A DNA stretch of 64,000 nt, from the NCBI GenBank assembly GCA_008508345.1, contig QNGE01000855.1, forward strand, positions 62,001 through 126,000. Reading direction: 5' to 3'. Made by a program: the position numbers and the translations under genes. This document shows positions 37,690 to 51,700 of the stretch, piece after piece. This stretch comes from Paragonimus westermani (taxonomy: Eukaryota > Platyhelminthes > Trematoda > Plagiorchiida > Troglotrematidae). Positions within the stretch are counted from its first letter, which is position 1. Each line of letters begins with the position of its first letter. The notes beneath the pieces are model-generated. The model saw only the letters and a list, made by a program, of their open reading frames with translations. It did not search any database and was not told the DNA's origin.

Positions 37690-37960
37690 GGATTGAGTTC
37701 GCCTTCTTCAACTAGAAACACTGCCCAGATTACTCACAATCATATTCTTCCGAATGATTGTCCCTCTTATAATCTACCAGTTCACTGCGGTGACTTATGT
37801 CGGCAGAACAGATCTACGTCTACGACAAGAATTGTTTGTATACATGCTAAAGTATTTGATAAGTATGGTGACAGACATGTATTAAGGACGGATTGCGTGA
37901 ACAGAAACCCAGCCTCATACTTTGCAAATGCGTATCATGAAACCAGAATATTTTAATGAC
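37690..37960 (+). mobile_element. Penelope-like element remnant, copy 3
   Basis: In one frame the DNA near 37766-37830 reads LIIYQFTAVTYVGRTDLRLR, which corresponds to VVYQFTCSCGDVYISRTDRRL in the 25 kb copy with a small deletion over the Cys pair; this copy keeps the YVG form of the YIG motif. Stops follow. Only the GIY-YIG start is recognisable. Confidence 0.6.
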
Positions 37961-40289
37961 GTAATTAACTGATTGAGTGTGTTACTCTGCAATCCGGACC
38001 ATACCTTGCTCGTTTCCTCTAAAACAATGGTAATTAATACACGCCGTTTGGCTCCGTATGTGCATAAGCTGTTGACCGAGGCAGTGTATCCGCCAAGGAC
38101 CTGACATATTTCTCTCCTGTGACGTAAAGTCTACTCGGAAGCACTTTATTGTTGATGCTCGCATTTGCTATGTGCCTGGGATCTGAAAACTGTGTATAGT
38201 CAGAATAAACGAAAGGAAAACATCTTGCGGCATGCATGTCTTCTTTTGGTTTCGATGAGCTGGAACAGTGAAACTGAGTGTCCCAAAGAATGGTCTCAGT
38301 GACAGAGACCAACACCATTAGTCGAGCTGCTCCGTTGACAACACTCGGTGTCACACGTTAATGCAGTACTGGTCAGTTTTAATCAAGTATTTGGTTTATC
38401 AGAGTAGGTCCGACGGCATTGTTTGACAGATCTGGATAATTATTTTCTACTATTCTTATACACACGGTTGTTTATTACCGTTGTTTCCCCAAGACAAACT
38501 AATGCCACCTTAAAACGTAGATCACAAGTTGTGATTCCTACGAACTGAGTCTGTCTTCCCGCAACGTTTCCCCACAACCAGCTCTCTTGTTGGAATAAAT
38601 GTACGTTGAATAGACCACAGAAGTCATGTTTGAAGTCAGTGATGTTCACAATATCCATCAAAGGATAAACCGCATAAGGGACCAACATGTCAAGCACTTA
38701 CATGTCGAAGAAGAATAAATTCGAGAAGCTTTTAAATGAACTACAGCTGGGCGACGGGTTACCGTCGTAACTTCTGTCTCATATGGACAGTCTGATCATT
38801 ATTGCGACACAGATTGTAAGTTACCTGAATAACTGTTGCTCCAGCGCTTACAACGATCTTTGCAATCGCCCTATTCTATTAGAAAAGCGACTGGCAGTGA
38901 AACTTTGACTCGTCTAGCTAACCATATTGTGGTATCATACAACTACATATTATCTGTATCGAACTCTTTCTCTAAAAACGCACATTTGCTTTATCAACTG
39001 ATTGAGCAGAGAAAAAGTTGCAAAGCAGATCACCTGTTTGACTAGTGAGCTTAAGGTAACAGTACGTTTCGGTCAACACTGGTCAAGCACAGAAATCGTT
39101 TGTCTTCACAGCACAGACAGTCTAAAATTAATTCATCTAGATTCTGTTACTACCACCCCATGTTTGGTACACATCCCAGAAGCTGCATAACCCAAGATAG
39201 TTTTGATATACGGGACAATGTATCGTCGACGAAATGGATCCGATGGCACTGCTTTGCGGCTGATTCTGCTGTCTCCAATTAACCAAGTTGATAATGTTTC
39301 ATCATGACACCAAGGCCAAGCTGAACACTCTCTAACATACAGGGTTTCAAGCAGTTGTCACACTTATGACTAAGCTAGATCCCTCTACTACTATCAGTTG
39401 TCCCACTTTGACAGTAGTCAACATCACCAGTATGAAAATCCATTGCCAGTAATCATTTATGGGGTTGCTAAATTTTCGGTATTCCCTGCAGCAAAATTTC
39501 AAACTTGTCGATCGTTTTCTCACTTCAGAAAATATTCAAGACATCTGACTTGGTGATTCTAGCATTAAGTTCGCTGTAAGCAGCCTCTTCCGAGTGTTAG
39601 CTGTTTTAAACTTTCGTACTTCACACTTTGTTCTGATGAGTTTGCACGCGAGCTACACGTAGGACATATATGTCATCTTGTCTTTGTGTTAAAGTTGCAG
39701 TCAATTGTTAATGATACGGCAATTAGCTAATTTCCTTATCCTCAGTCCTATCCAGCGTGTTTCGATCAGTCATCATCAGTGTTTGCTAGTACTAGTTTCC
39801 CATTAGGCACAAATGGAATAAAGTTACACACTTATACAGTTCTTCCGCAGTTTCATGGTCCCACCAGTAGAGCACAACACATTGGTGCATCTGTGTAAGA
39901 TTCGGACATTAGCGTTAGTATGCTCTGTCTGCGTAGTCGAACAAGCCTGTGTGACTTCGTACAGTAAGGAATCAGTTGACGAGATGGTCGAGCACATCAC
40001 TGTCATATGCCGTGTCATACGTCTCGGAGTTAAGACCAAACCTAAGGTCCATGTACATAAATGACTGAAAACGATGAGCCCTAACTCAGAACGGTGACCA
40101 AGCAAAAGTGTGACAGGTAAACCTGTAGTTTATAGGATATCGTAAAAACTTATTTAGATTTTGTGAGCGTTAATGGATCAAAGGAATTGAATGAACACTG
40201 ACAAAATGAGTTACTTACTAAACACAAACACAAATGTGAATGAGTTAGTAATATGACTATCGTTTTGTGGTGTTTGTCAGTGATTGGTT
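37961..40289. other. Intron stretch, no feature
   Basis: Short random frames only. I looked for a Penelope-type reverse transcriptase upstream or downstream of the 37.7 kb remnant and could not support one. Confidence 0.45.
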
Positions 40290-40730
40290 CAAATAGACGC
40301 AACAGAGTAAAACGCACGCCAAACCTGAAGAAAACCGAGATTCTCTACTACCCATCCGTATTGCTGAACAAGTTCTGTGATTTCAACCTGAGGGGAGGTC
40401 GTATTCGTGAGGTCATTGATTGCAGAATGCTGGACAGTTATTGTCTCTTCTCGAGACGACTGCTTAATTTCAGCAGTACTCACAAGCGAATGTGGCTGAG
40501 TGTTTGCATATGATAGTTTGGCCACACCCACTGTGAGCCCAATGACGTGGCAGTCAACACAGTTACTTCAGAAATATGTGACCGGAGTTCTAATGCAGGC
40601 TGTGGCAAACAAATGCACTGCCAACGAGCCTTAACCCTAGTGAAACTCGATTCTAGTGCATTTTTTTGAAGGGGATTAACTGGAAAGTCCATGGAAAGGT
40701 GACAGCTGTGAACAGTTGCGAGTGACATTC
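40290..40730 (-). repeat. Interspersed repeat, copy 2
   Basis: Reverse-complement match to 30001-30350. This copy is open through much of its length in the minus frame (82 codons, 40480-40728), with KARWQCICLPQPALELRSHI; the 30 kb copy has KARWQCICLPQ followed by similar residues, and the 48 kb copy RARQWCISLPRPKFELRPFH. I do not recognise a protein family. Confidence 0.75.
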
Positions 40731-41723
40731 AATCTGCACAAAAAGTTTGAATGGTTAATGGTTCAGCTATGTCATTAATGAACACAGACATGTTAGGCGA
40801 AAGGCAGGATTGTATTTTAATGACCAGTGAACAATAATCAACTGATAATTAGAAGTATATAAGCTGACCGATGAGTTTCGCGAATGTTTACAAAAACTGC
40901 CCTCTCAGCTTACACGAAGTTTTGCACTGATATGTCTAAACTAATCAGTCAAGATGATGTGAGAGTTTGGTTTCAAATTTACATTCAGCCTCGTGAATTA
41001 AATGCTATAACATTGGACTTCCTAACATGTACCTTGCATCGTTTCGAAAAACACGGGAGCCAAATCCGACTGAACCGTTCGTTGGTGGACAGATGATTTT
41101 GAGGCAACTTAGGTTTAAACGGAAAATTACAACAGGTGGTCTTTGATCATTCACAAAGCTTTCTTGGTAACCATTTGGTTGACTGTAGTATTGTATTGTC
41201 GTGATCGAATAACAAACTAACCTCGGTTATTTAAACACTTACCCATGTACTGGTTTTCATTTTACTCAATTTACTACACTCAGTTTAAGTAACATTCACA
41301 AATGACCACCACACAACCATACAAAAATGTACGGTTATTCCGAACTCGTCTTCATGCGATTAGGCGTCGATTCCATATATTCCAATGAATTTCTCTCGTA
41401 TCCCCAGAAAAGAACTAACTTAGCAGATCAAATCGATGCAGTGAGACAATTTGGAAACGAAAACTGCGAATAAGAATTCCACCACTGCGCGAAAGCTGTT
41501 GCTAAGAATGTCATCTGGCCGAAACAGCAAACACCAGTCGATCTGCCTTTCTTAGGAATTATGCTGAATTCTGCACGCACTGTGGTTAGCGTGCAAACCA
41601 GGAAGCATCCACCAATGCCGCAGAATGGGTTGGATGGTTTTGCAAACAGTTGTTCACAGTGGCTACTAGCGGAAGAGTGGACAACACTTTCGATCTAAAC
41701 GGGCCAAATCAGCACCACGTTCA

Positions 41724-41802
41724 CTGGAGAATCGAACCCACGACCAGAGAAAAATTGATAGTTTCTGGTCCAGACACTCATCCACTAGATCGTAGGGTAT
41801 CG
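41724..41802 (-). repeat. tRNA-like SINE head
   Basis: On the minus strand a B box (GGTCGTGGGTTCGATTCTCC, 41726-41745) is preceded by an A-box/D-arm-like CGATCTAGTGGATGAGTG and an anticodon-arm-like CTGGACCAGAAAC. The spacing is that of a tRNA gene, but the stems do not close cleanly, so this is a tRNA-derived SINE rather than a tRNA gene. The 3' body is not delimited. Confidence 0.55.
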
Positions 41803-44568
41803 GCCAGCTGGATTGCGAGAAAGTATGTGAATTGTTTTCCCTAGCTATTGTGCTTCATTCTGTGCATAGCCCATTTTGGCGAACACAGCCACACTTCCAT
41901 GGCGTATAATAAACCTTCGCTGACACGCTTTGAGTAAGAAGCTTGTCAATGTAGATCGTTATGCCGTGGTAGGATGCCGCTGTAATTTCACGGGCTCCTT
42001 TTGTAATTCGAGTTGTTTGGGGCTTCCTTCTTGACAAATCTTATCCTGACTGCTTTACAAAAATTTCTTATACAGACCTGCGAAAGTCCTGTCGATACAC
42101 CTTACAGTAAAAAATGATTTATACTCTTCTTTCATGTAGGTTACCAACCATTCAGAATGACGGAAGAGAGCTAGGAGGTTTGGTTGCAAAACAGGGAAAT
42201 TATCCAGCCTCTCTATTGTCAATACCGAAGAGAGTACCTTAGGAGACCAGAGTTGAGCTCTTCCGATCGCGATCCTAGTTTGAAGCCCGGCTATATATGG
42301 AGACATCAAACAACCCAGGATGGAGTCATGAAATGATATGGAACGGCAACAAGTTGTACATGACGAAAGATATCGTTCACTTGAAGGTGAAACAAAACAG
42401 GCATAATCGATTTTTCACAGCTGTATGTTATACTCACTGCGATGTATTCTGGTTGAGGATTTGCGAGTGAAACATCTCTATCCCCCTACGCGTAACAGAC
42501 CTGCATTTTGAACTGAACAGAAGACCGTTAATCCTATTCGTTCGAACACCAATTTTAGTTAAAGGTCTGCCATTTAGTTACCTAACAAATATTTGAACAT
42601 TCTAAAAACTCCTCACCCTAAGTTGTCTGAACGACCTACAAAGTCGTTTCCACAGGCCAATCACATGCAGTCTCCAAGCCGGATTAGTGAATTCGTTGAC
42701 GAATTAGCGCGGTAAACGCAGTTTCAAAATCCTTCTGCTTGATTCGTTCAACAACTCTAGTTTCAAGAAACCCTACCCCTCGCAAACAGCCAAAGTCGTT
42801 GCATAAATTACGTTTGTTCAACAAACGCTCATGTCCTGTGCTTCATTCCTGCGCTGGCCAAAGTTAATCACTGTCCGTAAGCCGCGGTATAAGGGAAAAA
42901 CCAGAGAAAGCTTACGAAGAGAAGGCAAAGTTCATTGACTACATAAATTGATCTCTGCCCAATGACAGATTTTAATGGATCTCTCAGTCTGCTGATATCA
43001 ACAGTGGTTTCCACGTCGCAGACATAGATAATTAGCAATTTGCTGACTATGAGTAGTTTACTTATTAGTAGAGTATATGTTCTGCTTATTGTCAGAGAAC
43101 CTACCGAAACGAAGGAATTTTAAGAAAAGACCGCAATTATCACTTATTTCTACTGTGCTTCGTCGGAAAAATTAAAACTGAGGGGATGTTTGCAAGCAAA
43201 CATTTGTTGTCCTTTAATTACTGAAAACCACAAGAAACACATACCAGTATTGAATTTCTCGCCTACCTAATGTTTACAGTTTCACTCACTGTGAACAGGA
43301 AGCGTGAAACTCAGGTTTCTGGTCTACACCGGTATATTTGACGACCTTGAGAATATGTTATTCTTCAAAACTGCGAATGACAATATTGCAGGATATTTTG
43401 ATCGTTCACTTACTCAAATACCTCATGAGTTCACATGATGTGGTCACTTGTCTGTTACATTTACCGCCTGAGTGAACAATTTATTCTGTATGTTCTATTT
43501 TTTTCCTACCAAAAGTAATGACTATATCGCTATACAATGTTTGTATTTTAATTATAGCTTTCCACGTTAAAGTTGTATGCTGGTCTTTTGACAGTGATTA
43601 GTGGGTTCGGGTATTAGCCTCTCAACAGTCAGGATGATCTGACATCTTCCCAGGGTCGGTCGGTATCGCGGAGTTTGTGACAACCGTGGTCTCTTTTCTG
43701 TCAATTAAGACAATGCATCTGGGTCACTTACATATACTCCGCGATTCAATCTTATTTCATGTTACTCTGTAGTAGTCACAAGTAATTCCACAATATCAAG
43801 TCACAAGACGAGATTTTAGTAGCCTTGACTACTCAACGAAACACCAAACGTAGTCGAAATGAGCGAAAAGCTGTCAGACTGCACGTAACGAAGCCCTAGT
43901 TGGATCGGTGTTGTCACGTCAGGTTGATGATTTTGAAATGACTTACGCAAACTCTGGGTCACGTTGACGCTAGTGCTATGGACAGTTGTCATCCGGTGGA
44001 ATTTCGAGACTGCTCTGGTGAACAAATAACGAGGGGTGGCTGTTGTGGTTGAAAACGGAAACAGTCAGTCAATATTAGTACTGTTGAGTGAACCTAAAGA
44101 TGGCTACAATTTGGCTTCCAGAAGACGAATATGGGTCCGCAGGAACCCGTGGTCTTGTATTGCCTGGGCGATTCACATCCAACGGTGATTAACTGTAAAA
44201 AGAAGCTGACACCAACATTTTCAAGGTGAGATGGGAACAAACTATCGATTGATGCCGTATACAACAGGGTGTTATCCAGTCACAAGATTACGTTTGCGTC
44301 GGACGTGCCGACAAGAACTGTGCAAAGTAAATTGTACTACTGATTGTGGTTTGAGTAAAGATAGATGAGATGGTCAATTTTCTCCAATCAGCAGAAAATC
44401 TAGGGTTGTCTGAGGTGGGTAGAACCTGGTACACCGGATTGAAGTTAACAAAGTGTACAAACTCACTCTGACAGAGCTTGCTGTATGACGGTGATACCGG
44501 TATGATCCATTCGAGTTTGTGAGAGAAAGGCAGTAATGGGCTGTCCCATATAACTTGTAGTGTCTTTT

Positions 44569-44586
44569 TATATATATATATATATA
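44569..44586. repeat. (TA)9 microsatellite
   Basis: Uninterrupted TA run. Confidence 0.9.
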
Positions 44587-47500
44587 AACACATTTGTAAC
44601 GTCTAAAGTCAACATTCACCAATGCGTGTGGTTTTATAACAGGGTAATACTCTAATTTATGTGTCTCATTTCACAAAAATGAGGGTTGTGCTACACTGAT
44701 TACAACTATTGAAATTAACAAAATATGGTACATATTAAGTAAATTCTTAATTCCTAATTAGGTAGTCATCACCTGGCACGTGTTGTGTGTTTAACACGCG
44801 ATGTGTGGATAGTCAACCAATAGATGTATGGGTTCACGGTTCACCTGAGGTCACCACGTGACGAGCCCAGGAGCAAACAAAGCTAGATAGTATGTGCTGT
44901 GTGTGCGTGTAAGCGATCAATCTACATGCGTGTAGACTATTTGGGATGGAGTGGGTGTCAGGGATCCGCACACCTTTTCCGACATGGTGTCACTGTTGTC
45001 CACCCAGTAAATCGTGTCAAACAACTGACATACCTGCAGACAGCTGAAAAACACATCAACAATTACAAGTTATCAAGATATCTAACTCAACAGTTGCCAG
45101 TGGTTATAGTATTCTAACTTAAAAATTCCTGACCGTCTGGTGAAAAATTGACCACAACAAAAAGCGGTTTATCAGAGCGCGAACTGGTTGACCGTGATGT
45201 ATCAAGTGGGATGATAGAGATGATGAGTAAAATTTCGGATAACTTTTCCGCATGTTCGTTGTTTAGTTAAACCGGTTGGATACGTTTTCCGTTTTTCTTT
45301 TCTAAGCATAGTTGCTACCAACATAGAAGAAAAACTACAATTTTCATCCTTGAGACTCGACGAACTCAACAATAATAGAAGTTTGAAAATCTCACTCAAC
45401 AACCGTTGTCCACATAGGTTAGACAACCGCCATCATAGCAAACAACACCTCTAAGCTTTCCCAGCCCATGATGATATAAGGATCTAACTGTCAACTTCCG
45501 ATAACCACCATGCATATTTCGAGGTGTGGTGTATACCTGTTTTGAAGTATAAAGCCCGCCTCTTATTACCGTCACTGCATGAATTACATCAATCGACGCA
45601 AGTGAATTTGGAGAATCTATGCTGATAAGCCAACAGATTGTAATCAACTCGTGATGACGTGAGACCATCTGTTTAGCTAAAAATCCTAAGCGGATGAGAG
45701 ACGGATGAGATAGTGTACAGTTCCACAAGCTCCCGTGTGTTAGGGTCAGAAGTAACCTGTTGTTTCGAATGTAGTTAACATTCCAAAAGTGCAAAATGTG
45801 TCCGGAACTGATCAGCATGATAATTTCCAATGTTTCTATGTATCGCTCACGTGTTAACTATCCGTAAGCACATTAACTAGAGGTTATTCTATTCCCAATT
45901 TCACATAACTCCATGACTTTCCCCATTATTTTTGTAATTAAATACATGGCTGGAAAAAAATGGAAAAGACAGCAAATCCCTGGAAAGTACCAACTGAAGC
46001 GGAGAGTGCTCAAGACAACCGCTTGATCCTAACACATAATGATGTCCATAAAAGTGCATACGTCAACATCAGTTCGAGAGCATAGTTTCAAACATTCACC
46101 TTTATTTGTTCACTTTTAGTCTGGTTCAAGCCTTCACTCATTCTGTGCAGTGTAAAGTCAAGTAAAGTCTGGCCTTGTAAAGTCTGGCTTTGAATAGTTC
46201 TCTAGGTAAGGGTACCAATGTAATGTCAAGGACAAGCTATCATTGTCAACCGCGAAAGACGCGTGGTCTGAAAATTTGCTTATCACACGAAACCTATTAT
46301 AAGGTATGCGAAAACATAGAATACGCAACGTGAACACTGTTTTGCATCACTGGCGTATATCTGCCTCCTTTGGGAAGCATCGTGATTTGTCTTGATGATA
46401 CGTTGCATACTATGTACACACACGTCTCCCGTGATCGTTCCTGGTCCGTCGTTCTCCTGGCGCTAAGATCTGTCCTTTAGTTACCAAGCGTACCAGTAAT
46501 GCCAAACTACTCACGAACGAGCGTTCCATAGACTACTGGGTGTTGAGATCGTATCAGTCTCAACGTAACTACGCAGCACATAATTCGCAATCGAAAACGA
46601 GACTAATTGGGATTGCAAATTTAAGTTTGTTAGTGATCATGATAAACTAGCCAAACGGGGCAAACTAAAGTTGGATAAAATCAAAAAGTCAGCTAATCAC
46701 CTAGCCAACTCTCTCCAGAATCGTAATGTAACTTGGTGAGAAGTAACCATATGTAGGACAACCGTGCAATGCGAGCACTCAGATATGTCGATGACTTCTC
46801 ACACCTCGTAGTGAAAGTGTACCGGTTACCACGAAAGGCATTTCAAAGTGTCAGCAAACTTAAGAGGTTTGCACCGAAAAACAAAAGTGGCTACCGACTT
46901 GCAATATGGTATGTCCGGGTACTCAGTACAGACGATTTCCAGGCAACACAGACGTAATGACATTATGGCAATTCTACAGTGGAACGAGACACCAACTCTT
47001 CCTTTCCATACAATCAGAATGCACGTAAAGATACCGAGTTTTCCTCCGTGTCTCTCCCCTACGGAACTAACTACTTTTGTGTTCCCTAGAGTTGACAGCC
47101 TTTGAAGCGGGGATATAGTATAAACACAAGCTCGCATAACCAAAGCACGCACGGTTGCCAAACAAAGACCTTAACTGCAGACAGACTGGAGTAACTCATT
47201 TCTATGTACGGTAGCTGACAGACTGATCTGCCAACAGGTCGAAGTGTTTTCAAGAACACGTATCGCTATCGAAGAAGAATGGAATTTAGCCAGGTTGTAC
47301 TACTTAGTTGAAAAAAAATTTTGTCGGGTCGTTCTAATATGTCTGAAGATGAATTTGGTGAGTAATTTGAATGTTTATTTTTGTCTCATCCACGTGAAAC
47401 CTTCACCTTCTATACCTCTCATGTTTAGTAAGACTAGAAACTACATTTAACTCGGTGACGTTTTGAAATAACAACTGCTTTATGCATCTTGCGAATCATT

Positions 47501-47880
47501 ATGAAACAACTTTTTGTTGTTCTCTAGGAACATGAACACCATACATAGACATCCGAGTAGCTTATACTACCAAAAACATCTTTGAAGGACCGTTGTTTCG
47601 GATGCAACCTGTCGGATAAAAAAACCACAAGGAGAATCCTGTGATAGTATCAATCAGAAATTGATAAATAAAAGTGTTGTTACACAAAGTTCTCGTTGTC
47701 CGATATTTCACCTTCTTGTGCTGGTCATATAGACCGCATACTCACCTAGAGCTACTGCCTGTATTATGCAACTGCAGGCACATAACACTCTATGGAATGC
47801 AATATGTAATTTTTCTGAGGCAGGAAAGTGAAGGATACTTTTTTGATAGTTAAACATTAAACAAATTTCCTAGGGCTTAC

Positions 47881-48005
47881 TTTGCAGGTTGAATAGTTCG
47901 CTCGCCTTACCCAGAGGATTTGTGGCCAAACACTTGTATTCGCCGGAATCGATTCTTATAAGATTGGAAATTTCCAGCACAGATTCAACATTGTCTTCAG
48001 ACACT
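47881..48005 (-). CDS. Neuregulin-like protein, Ig domain exon 2
   Basis: A 125-base exon with 41 whole codons: the C-terminal half of an I-set immunoglobulin domain. It contains VLEISNLIRIDSGEYKCLAT, with the D-x-G-x-Y-x-C signature that carries the second disulphide cysteine, then NPLGKASELF for the last strand. In vertebrate neuregulin-1 the equivalent exon reads LRINKASLADSGEYMCKV in the same layout. The acceptor is TTATTCTGTTTCAG (exon starts at 48005, one base completing AAA Lys with the AA of the previous exon), and the donor is GTAAGC after position 47881 (phase 1 exit). The exit base A joins AT of the EGF exon. The Ig domain of neuregulins binds heparan sulphate and tethers the ligand to matrix; the same role here is inferred. 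Confidence 0.9.
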
Positions 48006-48489
48006 CTGAAACAGAATAATGAGCAAAGTGATTCAGATAACCTTTTTCTACAAGTTGATTTGTACCCAGATTTAATCTTAACATGTAGGTCGACCTTCAA
48101 ACAGCATACATGCTTCTGATTGGTGGAAATACCGGCCAATCACTTTCAGCTTGGTGTAAACGCGCTATTTGGTGCACAAACTCTGCTTAAGCCAGAACTG
48201 TATTCGTTATGGTATCTGGTGTCTGGTTTCGTCAAACAACTATTACTTTTGCTGACAGACGCACAATCACACATCTGAAGAAAGAATAATGTTATTTATG
48301 CGTTTGATGCGTGTTTGATGCGGCTGATATCTCACCAATTCCCGATGCATCATTGTATGGATGTTAACATAACGCAAAAACAAGTCAAGAATAGATTTGA
48401 TCTCGTCAAGATTAGTTGGATAGTCGAAAAAATGAATCGGAACCAGAGTCGGTTGAAAGCACCGTCCAAAATGACGTGAGACTAATTTA
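48006..48489. other. Intron between the two Ig exons, left end
   Basis: Begins the intron of about 10.8 kb between the Ig exons. No feature before the repeat at 48490. Confidence 0.55.
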
Positions 48490-48783
48490 TTATTTCGGAG
48501 GACAATCAACTTGATCGATAAAGGCTTGTTCGAGTGAATATAATCGTCGTTCCCATAGAAGACAAAAAATTACACCAATTGCAGCGGACTTTTCAATAAA
48601 GTGGAATGGTCGGAGTTCAAATTTCGGCCTTGGCAAGGATATGCACCACTGACGAGCTCTAATAAGAGCGAAACTCGAGTCAAGTGCTTCTTTTCGAAAA
48701 AGGCTGGTCGGAGTTTCTATGTGAATGGGAAGACTGCGATAAAATGTGAGTGATGGCCAACTTGAAAAAGTGAACAGTGACAA
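48490..48783 (-). repeat. Interspersed repeat, copy 3 (diverged)
   Basis: Same orientation as copy 2. Corresponding blocks can be followed (CACTTGACTCGAGTTTCGCTC against CACTAGAATCGAGTTTCACTA; TGAACTCCGACCA against AGAACTCCGGTCA). A 97-codon frame spans it and matches the translated frame of copies 1 and 2 at several positions, though the DNA is more diverged. Confidence 0.55.
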
Positions 48784-51700
48784 AACTCCAGATTATTGTT
48801 TAAGCGGTTGGCAAGTTTACCTATTGATGAGGTTTATCTCTGAAGATAAGGGGGATAACATGATCAATAAGATTTAGTAGTCAGGTAGATGCGTACGTTG
48901 CTCATTACCCAAATGAATATACAGCAAACGTGTTTAACACAGGTCAAACAATCTGATGAGTTCCGTAGGTGGCCCGAACTTGTAAACATTGATGGTCATG
49001 GCGGTGTTGGATAGTAAGATCGACTTTGATCAATGGGGAGGTGACCAGAGAATACAAATCGTTCAGTAGTGCACACCTAACGTCTCAGTCTTCCCTAATA
49101 AACAAGGCAAATCTCAAGTTCGTATTGAATGATGGGTTAGGACAGGCTTTGAGGTCACCTGAATGCCATTTGCTTCGAAGTACATCTGCACTTGATTCCT
49201 CTGATCTGCCGATGTTTAAGCATTTTCTCTTGACCCGGTTTACTAATGTGATCCTGTGGTGTGAAATCGAATGTGGTCTAAATGTTAACACGGCATTCTC
49301 TCAAATACCCACAGATTCAATACTTGTGGCTAGCTGCCAGCTCGTCTCGCTAGGTAACCTAGTATAGACGGAGTCTGATTCCATCTAAAGTAATTCTTAC
49401 TCATTGTTCAATCGTGCAATATAATTTCAAAGTTTTCAATCAACGTCGCCAGCATGGTTTAACTTGGTACCTGCAGTTCTACCAAACGCAAGCTGCACAG
49501 GTGTTTCTCAGTTCATTTTAGTAGAGTTACTCGATAAGCGAATAAAAGACAATCTAACTTAGCATTCAGTAATTCATAGCGCTGACCGAGGAGACCTTGT
49601 TTAACAGTCCGAACTGCACGATCAGTCAAATCGTTTGATGTTGGTTGGCGCGCCATGTGCATCCGTTGTGCAGAATCTGAGTTAATTCACTGCGGATGAA
49701 AAGAGCTCCATGGTTGTTAGATCATACTTCAGGCATCCCCATCGTCACAAAGGCAGACCATGTTTTAGTGGTCATAAACTGATAGTCCATATGAGTCACT
49801 GGGTGAACACCCGTCATTCTAGGGTCAACATCAATTGTAACCAAAACGCCCTGGTCCGTTATCCAGACTAGAACGCCACAGGAACTCAATAACATGCTGT
49901 CTCTCTAACCAACTCTACGAGGATATTGAATTCTGTGAAATTTTCCACCGGTAGTTTCAACATATAGTGTCACACCTTCAATATGGTTCACTGGTAGAAT
50001 CGACATTTTGTCAACAGAAATGAACTCTTGAAAAAACCTTCGTCCTTGACTCTTTCGGGAGAGCACTATGCAGCTCTTTAAGCAACTTGTGTAAAGCATT
50101 TACGAGAAGGCTCCAGAAGACGCAGCCACCTTGTGAAGTCGGTTCGTTCTGTTTATGGCATGAGTGGTTTAAAGGCAACAGCAGGTCTTCAAGGCCATCA
50201 GGATCTGAGAAAAGTTTTTATCGTCTTAGTCTTCCAATCGTCTCATCCACTCACTTTGAACAGGCATTGCACCAAGACGCGGCTTAGGCTTAACAAATTC
50301 TGGTCGCCTGTCGCCTGGTAACCCGTTGGAAAAGGGCGTCGGAAGGAATGAGCAGCAGTGCTTCTGACCTAGGAAGTTTGTAACTGTAAACACAAACTCA
50401 ATATCCATTTTTGCATTCACTGTGAAGACGTGTTGGACTGCGTACTTCTCTCTTAATACTGCTAGTAATGGATGTGATCTTTATAAATTCAAAAATATCT
50501 CCTACTTAGACTTGATACGTAAAACGTTTGACTAGCATGTTTTTGCCCAAAGTGGAATAATTTCTCTAAACTGGTAGCAAAGCCAATGAGGAAAAATCAG
50601 TTGGGCACAAAGAATCACTCTCTGTTCAGTTTTAAAATACTGCCCTGCCACACTAGAGGGATAACTGAATAAACGAACAGTAATGAACAAAAGGAAAAAA
50701 CTTCCATATCTTCTCAGCATCGATCGAGGCTCTTTGTTGCAGTAAGCTCTAAGTTTAACATAATTCTTTGGGCACCAATGTATACGAAAAAGGCATAGTA
50801 GAAACTTGTGACAGGAAACATTGACAATGTGCCAACCAACAACAGAGTTGGATAGTAAGGTCGACTGCGGTCAATCCCAACACGACTAAAAGACGTGAGA
50901 CGTACAGTTTAACAGATGTAAAACATATTAGGCGACTTGGTCATAAAAATGGGAATATTCAATCCGACTATGATGTGCGTCCCACAATTTGTCCTTATCT
51001 AGTCTGATGACATTTTCGTTGAAATAAAATTACTGCACTGAGATATTCGAATTGCTCATCAGGTCCTTCCTAAATCTGCCATGGATACCATCGATGTGCT
51101 TAGATTTTCCCACTCAATATTGTATGCTAACAACATAAGGTTTACTACAACCTCAGTCCACCTGGCACAACTGACCACTTATACGGAAGATACGACCCAA
51201 ATAAGTGGCTCAAAGCTGCAATCTCTGTGACTTTTTCCAAGAGAACCCCTCATCCGCACTTTTGTTTAGCACATCGATGGATGAAGTTAGTCAAACTGTT
51301 AAACCTACAATTAATGTATTCTTGAGTCATGCATCATCTGGTGCGATCGCGTGTGTGGACAGAATGGTTATGCTTACGGAGAATGCGTAACTCCTGTAAG
51401 AGAAGTGTCGGAACTACACTTTAATTCACTGGGGTGTTGATGAATTCATGGAAGCCGTTCGATTTTATCATCAGGTTCAGCGAGAAGCATCACCACTCGG
51501 TACAGTGCGAGAATCCAATTTGCCAGTGGGATCATCTGCCTAAAACAAGAAAATGACTAAGTTCCGTATATCTGTGGTCAGTTCAGCTGACGATGGCGGG
51601 TAGCACTCAATCGAGAGTACCACATGACTAATGCACTTATAGAAATACACAAGTGTAGCGGAGATTGTCCAGATTACGGGAACGTTTACTACTTAAGTAT

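Larger units (their letters stand above)
40731..47880. other. Intron stretch, mostly featureless
   Basis: Contains the SINE-like segment at 41724-41802 and a TA run at 44569-44586, listed separately, and three close copies of GTAAAGTC near 46152-46185. The 144-codon minus frame at 45396-45830 has no motif and random composition. Confidence 0.5.

Noticed and set aside
38830..39720. Possible Penelope-type reverse transcriptase near the 37.7 kb remnant
   Set aside because: Translations in all frames gave only scattered residues and none of the expected blocks.
45396..45830. A minus-strand frame ending CYDGGCLTYVDNGC, at first taken for the first half of the EGF domain
   Set aside because: Cysteine spacing does not fit an EGF domain, no suitable donor follows, and the exon at 25864-25963 fits spacing, phase and splice sites fully.
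46769..46957. RYVDDF on the plus strand, resembling a reverse transcriptase active-site box
   Set aside because: Nothing around it matches LINE, Penelope-like or Gypsy reverse transcriptase, so it is probably chance.
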